Shown one piece after another: positions 58,807 through 64,000 of a DNA stretch of 64,000 bases (position 1 is its first letter; each line of letters starts with the position of its first letter). Below the pieces are notes generated by a model. It did not search any database. It was not told where the DNA came from and was given only the letters and a program-made list of their open reading frames with translations. The stretch is from an uncultured Opitutales bacterium (GTDB lineage Bacteria > Verrucomicrobiota > Verrucomicrobiia > Opitutales > Intestinicryptomonadaceae), in contig CALXLX010000050.1 in NCBI GenBank assembly GCA_944389315.1, forward strand, positions 37,770 to 101,769, written 5' to 3'. The position numbers were made by a program, and so were the translations under genes.

Positions 58807-60234
58807 TCACTTCAACCCTTCCAAATATTTTTTATATGTCTCGGAAACGTATTTTCTGTATTGGCTATCGTTTTTTAGAGCGTCCTCAAATTCATTCAAT
58901 GTCTCAAGCTCGTCGGCAAGACCGTCTCTTGCAAGTTTCCAGGAAAACAATGCCATCTCAACCTCGGAGGCCCTAAATGCCTCAAAGCGTTCCTTATCCC
59001 CGTATATCGGTAAATCGGGCTCGCTTTCTTTCCTTCTCAAGAGATCTTCATCCACCATGGAGACAACCTGCTCTCTGGTCATCTCGGAAAGGGCTTTAGA
59101 TTTTGCGTAATTTTCCCTGAGCACTAGCAAAACCGAAAGTTTCGCCTGTTTCCAGCTCTCGATGTCGTCAATAAAAAACTCTCCCGAATGGAAACCGTCG
59201 GATTTTATCTTAAGATATATTTCATCCGGAATTTCATAAGTGGACGAATCCGGCCCCATTGAACCTCCACTTGAAGATAAACCGCTCGGAGAAATCCCTC
59301 CAAAAAATTTAGCAAATAAAAGAATTGCAAAAACCGCTGCGAGTGCCGCCGGTATATAAAACCTTTTCCGAGAGAAAAATTTTCTTCCTGCTGGCGGATT
59401 ATAAATTTTGGAGCTTTCGAAGTCTTCCGAAAACACCGCTTTTTTAAAATCCTGCAAGGTAACATACCTGTCTCCGGAACTTTCTGAAACTGCCCTCAAT
59501 ATGCATCTGTGCCAATGCAGCCAGCGCTCCTTCTCGTTCTCGGCTATGTTTTTTTCGGGAAATCTGTATGCCGGACGCCCCAAAGTGTCCGGCAAATTCC
59601 CCGAGATCAAGGCATAAAAAGTCGCGGCGAGGCCATATGCGTCCGGATTCCCGCCCCTGCTGACGTACCAAGAGGGCGCTATGTAAAGAGGAGTCCCCAT
59701 ATTTGACAGAGAATGGGTATCCTTTTCTATAAGTCCGAAATCTGAAAGCTTTGCCTTGCCGTTGAAGAACAATATGTTGTCGGGCTTGATATCGCGGTGT
59801 AAAAGTCCATTTTCCCCGAGAGTTATGGCGGCGTCGAAAATTGGAGACATAATTTCAAGGATTTCTCCCGCGGAAAACCAGCCACTATCGGGACTATCCA
59901 ATTTATTCTCTATTAAATTTTGCAAAGACTTAGGCTGCCACCTGAAATCTTCCGGGCTAAAAGAAGCGTCTATAGGATCCGCAAGCGCGGAGGAATAATA
60001 GAGGAAATTCTCCGTGGCGCCATAGTCGATGATTTCGACCATATTGCCCTGTGCCGGAATCTCCAAATATTTTTCCAATGCCTTTTGTTCCCGCGCGGCA
60101 GAGTCGGACATTATTACTTTTAGAGCTACATAGGGGAAACTATCTTTTAATTTCGCAAGATAAACCTTTCCGTAACCGCCCTCACCGATTTTACGAATTA
60201 TTTTGTAATTTGAAATTTCAGGTAAATCTGACAT
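58807..60234 (-). CDS. Membrane-anchored Ser/Thr protein kinase (PknB type)
   Basis: A 475-residue kinase. Glycine loop GEGGYGKV (residues 18-25), ATP-binding Lys39 in VALKV, catalytic HRDIKPDN (146-153), DFG at 165-167. The APE motif is altered to APSWY at 186-188. Residues 293-309 form one membrane helix (basic RKFFSRKR before it), and about 165 residues follow outside: a Ser/Gly-rich linker and a helical domain (YLKIKSDGFHSGEFFIDDIESWKQAKLSVLLVLRENY). The external part may sense a signal. It is the first gene of a kinase-sigma factor module. Kinase activity is likely given intact K, D and D residues. Confidence 0.85.
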   Translation of the reverse strand: MSDLPEISNYKIIRKIGEGGYGKVYLAKLKDSFPYVALKVIMSDSAAREQKALEKYLEIPAQGNMVEIIDYGATENFLYYSSALADPIDASFSPEDFRWQPKSLQNLIENKLDSPDSGWFSAGEILEIMSPIFDAAITLGENGLLHRDIKPDNILFFNGKAKLSDFGLIEKDTHSLSNMGTPLYIAPSWYVSRGGNPDAYGLAATFYALISGNLPDTLGRPAYRFPEKNIAENEKERWLHWHRCILRAVSESSGDRYVTLQDFKKAVFSEDFESSKIYNPPAGRKFFSRKRFYIPAALAAVFAILLFAKFFGGISPSGLSSSGGSMGPDSSTYEIPDEIYLKIKSDGFHSGEFFIDDIESWKQAKLSVLLVLRENYAKSKALSEMTREQVVSMVDEDLLRRKESEPDLPIYGDKERFEAFRASEVEMALFSWKLARDGLADELETLNEFEDALKNDSQYRKYVSETYKKYLEGLK

Positions 60235-60614
60235 GCCCGAAGTCTTGGAATGAAAACAATCTTTTTATATTTTTTCAATCTTTTAGTCCAATTTGCGTTT
60301 GCAAATTCTAAGAGCGGCCCTCCCTAACAGGATTAAATCTTACAAAACCGTATTTAGGGCTTTAAACATATCCTATGCGGGCTAAGAATTTCTTCTTTGG
60401 CATATCCCGAACTTGCCTGGCATTTTCCCAAAGCGTCATTCTCTTAGGCGAGATTAAATGGAAAGTGCTGCGTCTAGACAAACTATTTTTGCGAACGTTT
60501 ATATCTTTTATTATATATAGCCCTGTTGAGATTTTCTACATGGATATGAATCAAAATGTGTTTATAAATAATATTATTTACAAAGTTAATCAATAGTGTT
60601 ACTATAATAAAGTT
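60235..60614. other. Divergent intergenic region
   Basis: About 380 AT-rich bases between the kinase gene and the gene at 60615. A TATAAT at 60603-60608 lies only seven bases before that gene's ATG with no -35 at normal distance. Nothing else was recognised. Confidence 0.4.
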
Positions 60615-60989
60615 ATGGACAAATATTTTGATTTATCCCGAAAGGGAAGCGTCGGAGAATGTATTGCATTCTATTTTATTTTTCTTTTGCTGGCAGTTCT
60701 TTTAGGAGGTTCCATCGGCGCAGTATCCGGCGTTATTTTTCCAAATGATGCGGCTAATATCTCCATGAGGTGTGGACATATCGCCATCATGGTTGCCTCC
60801 CCCATCATAGCCGCGCTAATGATATCCAAAAAAAAGTTATGGCTTACATTTCGCGCCTATCTGCTGTTATTCCTTAGTTTAATTGGCGCGGCATTCTTTG
60901 GAGCCATCCTCTCTTGTGTATTTTTGGCAATTATATACGGATTGTCGCCGAATAAGCAAGATGGCAAGGAGGATGCTCCAAACTCGTAA
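60615..60989 (+). CDS. Small membrane protein, unknown function
   Basis: A 124-residue protein with about three hydrophobic segments (CIAFYFIFLLLAVLLGGSIGAVSGVIF; IAIMVASPIIAALMI; AYLLLFLSLIGAAFFGAILSCVFLAIIYGL) and a hydrophilic tail (NKQDGKEDAPNS). No family recognised. Its stop codon is immediately followed by the PEP-CTERM tail fragment, in a different frame. Confidence 0.55.
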   Translation: MDKYFDLSRKGSVGECIAFYFIFLLLAVLLGGSIGAVSGVIFPNDAANISMRCGHIAIMVASPIIAALMISKKKLWLTFRAYLLLFLSLIGAAFFGAILSCVFLAIIYGLSPNKQDGKEDAPNS

Positions 60990-61160
60990 TTGATAGAATT
61001 TCCGCAAGACCAGGATTCCGAGGGCAACAGTGTTGATTGGGCACCTGACAGCGTTGCAAATTTTGTCGTAGGCGGACCGGCCATTCCAGAACCATCCACC
61101 TATACGGCGATATTTGGAGCTTTGGCACTCGCCTTTGCCGCGTATCGCAGGAGAAAGTAG
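60990..61160 (+). pseudogene. Orphan C-terminal fragment of a PEP-CTERM protein
   Basis: The frame 60990-61160 encodes 56 residues ending in GPAIPEPSTYTAIFGALAL, then AFAAYRRRK and TAG. The preceding DQDSEGNSVDWAPDSVANFVV aligns with DSDGNVASWAPETVASFVT just before the tail of the protein at 51079-52341, so it is the end of a homologue. There is no signal peptide, no ATG and no ribosome-binding site; a stop codon stands directly upstream. It is a gene remnant created by loss of the 5' part, or the far side of a deletion that brought the 60615 gene next to it. Confidence 0.85.
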
Positions 61161-61457
61161 CCGAACAGCTCGGATAGTTCTCCTTCCAAGATACATAATA
61201 TTTTCGCAAACTAATCTGCCAGATGTGAATTGCCGATGTTTACGGCAAAAACTTAAGTTGTACAAGCAGACATCCCAGTACACAGGTTCTGGAGGAAATA
61301 TAGTAGGAGTTATGGCCGATAATGGGCTCAAGGAGTTGGAACTGGTTCCATGCGATGTACCCCAAATCCTTCACCCCTGCGATAGGTTTCTTTGGAATTG
61401 ATATAATATCGAACAATTCAGCCGCAACTCCGTCATGAATGTAATATAAAAGCATTT

Positions 61458-61931
61458 ATGCATGCAGTTGGGGTGTTTTTATACATAATAGGAATATTAA
61501 CTTTTATTATATTCTGTGTTTTGCTTTGTTCTACTTTTGCGAACATCTCCATTGAAAAAAAAGACAAGTCTTTGCAGAATTTGGCTTTAAGGGAGAATGA
61601 AATTGCCAGTAAAACTGTCGAATTTGGCGAACGAGGCTATTGCAGGCTATATGTATATAATGCCCTCGGGAATCAGGGCAGCGATTACGATTTTAAAATT
61701 TTTGATGAGATGGACGCAGAGGCTAAAAAAATTTGGGAAAACATAAAGAAAAATAGCGACTTATTTGCTCCCGAATTTGAAATAGGCGACACCGCATCTT
61801 GCAAGGCGGCTTATAAATTGATCTCATGGACGTCTGGAATGCGTCCATACGAGGCTGAGTTTTTACTTTACGACGCAAAGGCGGGTAAATGTTTTCATTT
61901 TGAGTTCAAAGGCGGAGCTGGAGGTTTTTAA
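61458..61931 (+). CDS. Membrane-anchored protein, unknown function (pair member 1)
   Basis: A 157-residue protein with one N-terminal membrane helix (VGVFLYIIGILTFIIFCVLLCSTFA) and a mixed alpha/beta domain ending in AEFLLYDAKAGKCFHFEF. That ending resembles the end of the next gene's product (SLLVYDAENSRIYYLNL), suggesting two diverged members of one family. The stop codon and the next ATG overlap by one base (TAATG). No known family recognised. About 297 bases upstream hold nothing recognisable. Confidence 0.6.
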   Translation: MHAVGVFLYIIGILTFIIFCVLLCSTFANISIEKKDKSLQNLALRENEIASKTVEFGERGYCRLYVYNALGNQGSDYDFKIFDEMDAEAKKIWENIKKNSDLFAPEFEIGDTASCKAAYKLISWTSGMRPYEAEFLLYDAKAGKCFHFEFKGGAGGF

Positions 61932-62455
61932 TGAAGCTTTCTTTTCAAAAATTTTTTAAAATTTTCTTTATCTTGTGGGGGATAATCGGCACATGCGCTG
62001 TTATCGGCATAGTGGGCTGCATTGTATCTATTTACTCGTATCTTTTTCAAGACCACACAAGCCACGACGGAGATTTTGGAGATGTTTCGTTCATGTTTGA
62101 ATCCGGGGGTATGGGTAAGCCTAATTTTGAAAAAGTGGAATATCGATACGACTCGGCGCGCTCATTCACTGGCTACGGCGATTCCGTTTATATTGTAAAG
62201 ACTAAGAATGTGGACGTCGCTCGGTTGGACAAAAATTTTTGGTTCACGCATCAGACAATGCACCCGGTGATTTCCGAGGCTATAGAATTTTTAGATGGCA
62301 TAGCGCAAATGCATGTACCCGAAATCGACTTTGATAGCGATAATATCTATATTGCCCCTCTTTACATCAGGAAATACAATTCTGTCTCCGACGCGAGCTT
62401 GCTTGTTTATGATGCGGAAAACAGCCGTATTTATTACCTTAACCTAAACTTATAG
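61931..62455 (+). CDS. Membrane-anchored protein, unknown function (pair member 2)
   Basis: A 174-residue protein with an N-terminal membrane helix (FFILWGIIGTCAVIGIVGCIVSIYSYLF) followed by an Asp/Gly-rich segment and a beta-rich domain. The C-terminal motif LLVYDAENSRIYYLNLNL matches that of the preceding gene's product. Translation is coupled through the TAATG overlap. Function unknown. Confidence 0.6.
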   Translation: MKLSFQKFFKIFFILWGIIGTCAVIGIVGCIVSIYSYLFQDHTSHDGDFGDVSFMFESGGMGKPNFEKVEYRYDSARSFTGYGDSVYIVKTKNVDVARLDKNFWFTHQTMHPVISEAIEFLDGIAQMHVPEIDFDSDNIYIAPLYIRKYNSVSDASLLVYDAENSRIYYLNLNL

Positions 62456-62684
62456 CGCGCATTATAGCCCTCTAACCAAAGAAAATATTAATAGTCGGCA
62501 TATTTTAATATAATATAGACACCTTCTAAAAGTCTATTTGCAAGGAGAAACAGAGCTGCCGAGTATCCCTGCCCTATTTGGCAAGTTAAAATAGATTATT
62601 TGGGTTTCAATATCGTTGCCAATATGGAAAGCCAAGCGGCGGTTGTCGTTTAGTTGCTTGGACAATATGCTCGTGCAAATGAAT

Positions 62685-63647
62685 CTATTTTACCTCGTCG
62701 TAAACCCGCACAAAGTCCACTTCAAAGTAGTCCGGCAATACAGCTTTGAAAAGCAAGGGATCAGGTTTACCCCATTTGCGGGAGGCGGCTGAGAGCCCCC
62801 CGTCGTTCCCCTCGGCATTGCGGTAACCGCGCGGTTCGGTGGAAACAAGGATAAACTGGCTGACGTGCGATACTGGTGAATTTTGTTCGCCGATTTTCTT
62901 TCCGTTGGCGTAAAATGTGTAACCTTCGGGCGTCCATTCCACTCCGTAATAGCACCATCCGTCAGGAGCGGTTTCGTATTCCCAAGCAAAATGTCCATAC
63001 CATTTAGAATCTTTTCCGTAACCGTTCCAACCGTTTCCGCCCACAATTTGTCCGTGGGAAAACTGGCGGTAATTTTCCATAATATCGGTCTCCACACCAC
63101 ATTCGGAAGGATTAGGAGAAGATCCTATCCCAGGCGCCTGCAACCAAAATGCCGAATGCCATCCAGGATTTTTAGGCTGCTTACAGCGTATCTCATAGTA
63201 TCCGTATTTATGCATAAACAATGGCTTGCGATACTTTCCAAATGGCCAAAACCCTTTTGAGTCTTTAGGAATATCAAAAGTAAGGGATCCCGTTTGCAGG
63301 TGCGGCGAAGAGAAATCATCGCCTTTGCGTAGCAGATGGAGCCTTACTGTTTTCCCAGTCATTTCCACGCCTTCAAAATCGTGGGCGAAAGCCGGGAAAT
63401 CCTTTCCCCAGAAGGATTCTCGGCACATCCATTTTGTCTTATCGATTTCTTTTCCGTTAAATTCATCATTCCATATAAGTTTCCATTTCTTCCCGGGGGG
63501 AAGAAAACTTGGCGCTTCATCTTTCAGCGGCTTTGTTTCAACCTGAACTACCGGGAGGTCCTTTACCGAAGTAAATACGAATGCCGCATCGGAATCAAAG
63601 CCGAAGAATAAAGCTGCTAGAGAAATGCAAAATATTAACGTTTTCAT
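62685..63647 (-). CDS. Secreted GH16-family endoglycanase
   Basis: A 320-residue enzyme with a signal peptide (TLIFCISLAALFFGFDSDA). The GH16 core begins WKLIWNDEFNGKEIDKTKW. The catalytic motif ExDxxE is intact as ETDIME (Glu186, Asp188, Glu191). Further marks are GYYEIRCKQPKNPGWHSAFWL and WHYYGVEWTPEGYTFYANGK-like sequence near residue 240. Subfamily is uncertain: the family holds laminarinases, agarases, porphyranases and carrageenases, and the surrounding loops do not identify one. It acts outside the cytoplasm. A near-consensus promoter lies directly upstream, giving a very short leader. Confidence 0.87.
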   Translation of the reverse strand: MKTLIFCISLAALFFGFDSDAAFVFTSVKDLPVVQVETKPLKDEAPSFLPPGKKWKLIWNDEFNGKEIDKTKWMCRESFWGKDFPAFAHDFEGVEMTGKTVRLHLLRKGDDFSSPHLQTGSLTFDIPKDSKGFWPFGKYRKPLFMHKYGYYEIRCKQPKNPGWHSAFWLQAPGIGSSPNPSECGVETDIMENYRQFSHGQIVGGNGWNGYGKDSKWYGHFAWEYETAPDGWCYYGVEWTPEGYTFYANGKKIGEQNSPVSHVSQFILVSTEPRGYRNAEGNDGGLSAASRKWGKPDPLLFKAVLPDYFEVDFVRVYDEVK

Positions 63648-63667
63648 GCGATTTTTTCAACTAGTAC

Positions 63668-63696
63668 ATTAAAATGTTCACCTATCCATATGTCAA
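63668..63696 (-). promoter_or_regulatory. Near-consensus promoter of the GH16 gene
   Basis: On the - strand: TTGACA (63691-63696), 17-base spacer, TTTAAT (63668-63673). The predicted start near 63661 leaves a leader of about 14 bases. Confidence 0.7.
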
Positions 63697-64000
63697 ACAA
63701 AAAACTTGATAATTAAAATCTTCCCCACATAAATCGCACAGAATTCCGCAGCATTAAAAAGAATCTGAGAGAAAATGTTCTTAATTGGGACCATTTCATT
63801 TACGAATTTTGAAGGAAGAGAAGATTTGTTTCAAAATGGGCCAAAATTGCCAGAAATTGTCTAACACATTTTCCCGCTCATCATCAAAGATAGTGGGATG
63901 AGGGTAGAAGAAGAAAAAAAGGGAGGCAAAGAGGACGGAAGTCCTACAATGCCTCTGATGCTATTTAATTTTTATAGAGTAATACGAAGTTGGCGAAATG
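63697..64000. other. Window end, no gene seen
   Basis: About 300 AT-rich bases to the window edge. No gene or RNA was recognised. Confidence 0.4.

Noticed and set aside
1..64000. CRISPR arrays, transposases, integrases, rRNA genes
   Set aside because: Looked for and not seen; no regularly spaced direct repeats or recombinase motifs were recognised.

Overview
The window looks like a chromosomal segment of an anaerobic, polysaccharide-degrading member of the Verrucomicrobiota, most likely Opitutales. The lineage call is an inference. It rests on C-terminal PEP-CTERM tails of the form IPEPSTY...FGALAL.FAAYRRK, on secreted carbohydrate-active enzymes scattered singly through the chromosome, on reverse rubrerythrin, and on a mid-GC genome that nevertheless uses ATA for isoleucine and AGG for arginine heavily. 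No rRNA, phage structural gene, transposase or CRISPR array was seen.

Region 1 (1-9.4 kb) is surface polysaccharide and glycan degradation. It holds the end of a GH78-type rhamnosidase, an O-antigen ligase-like protein, a three-gene UDP-N-acetyl-L-fucosamine cassette (capE, capF, capG), a GH43 enzyme, tRNA-Ser(GCT) and a CE15 glucuronoyl esterase. Region 2 (9.5-18.5 kb) is housekeeping and metal cofactor: an RRM protein, a DUF2147 protein, purT, an HdeD-like protein, then larC-larE-larB plus a putative metal permease (nickel-pincer cofactor biosynthesis with no larA in view), and a YidE-type transporter. Region 3 (18.6-25.1 kb) is a MacAB-TolC-type tripartite efflux operon and an Rrf2-reverse rubrerythrin pair.

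Region 4 (25.4-32.3 kb) has a COG3014-type lipoprotein, a large secreted glycoside hydrolase-like protein, an AmpG-like permease, a 6S RNA gene directly upstream of that permease, and cysK. Region 5 (32.4-38.8 kb) is a six-gene polyamine operon encoding both known spermidine routes: the S-adenosylmethionine route (speD, arginine decarboxylase, speE, speB) and the carboxyspermidine route (carboxynorspermidine dehydrogenase, nspC). The dehydrogenase gene carries an in-frame TAA at codon 57. Region 6 (38.9-50.4 kb) is a LysR-controlled set of exported redox-type proteins, then a seven-gene TetR-TolC-HlyD-ABC exporter operon with an 18-bp palindrome in front of it.

Region 7 (50.4-62.6 kb) is visibly AT-richer and accessory. 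It has two PEP-CTERM proteins, one with a defective or non-canonical start and one without a signal peptide, an HTH protein fused to a PD-(D/E)XK nuclease-like domain, small zinc-ribbon membrane proteins, a Ser/Thr kinase-sigma factor module, an orphan PEP-CTERM tail left behind as a gene fragment, and a pair of related membrane-anchored proteins of unknown function. The window ends with a GH16 endoglycanase behind a near-consensus promoter.

Several convergent gene pairs share one bidirectional hairpin terminator (about 1.33, 6.38, 10.3 and 12.5 kb). Many genes lack a clear Shine-Dalgarno sequence, so several start choices rest on family alignment from memory rather than on ribosome-binding sites.
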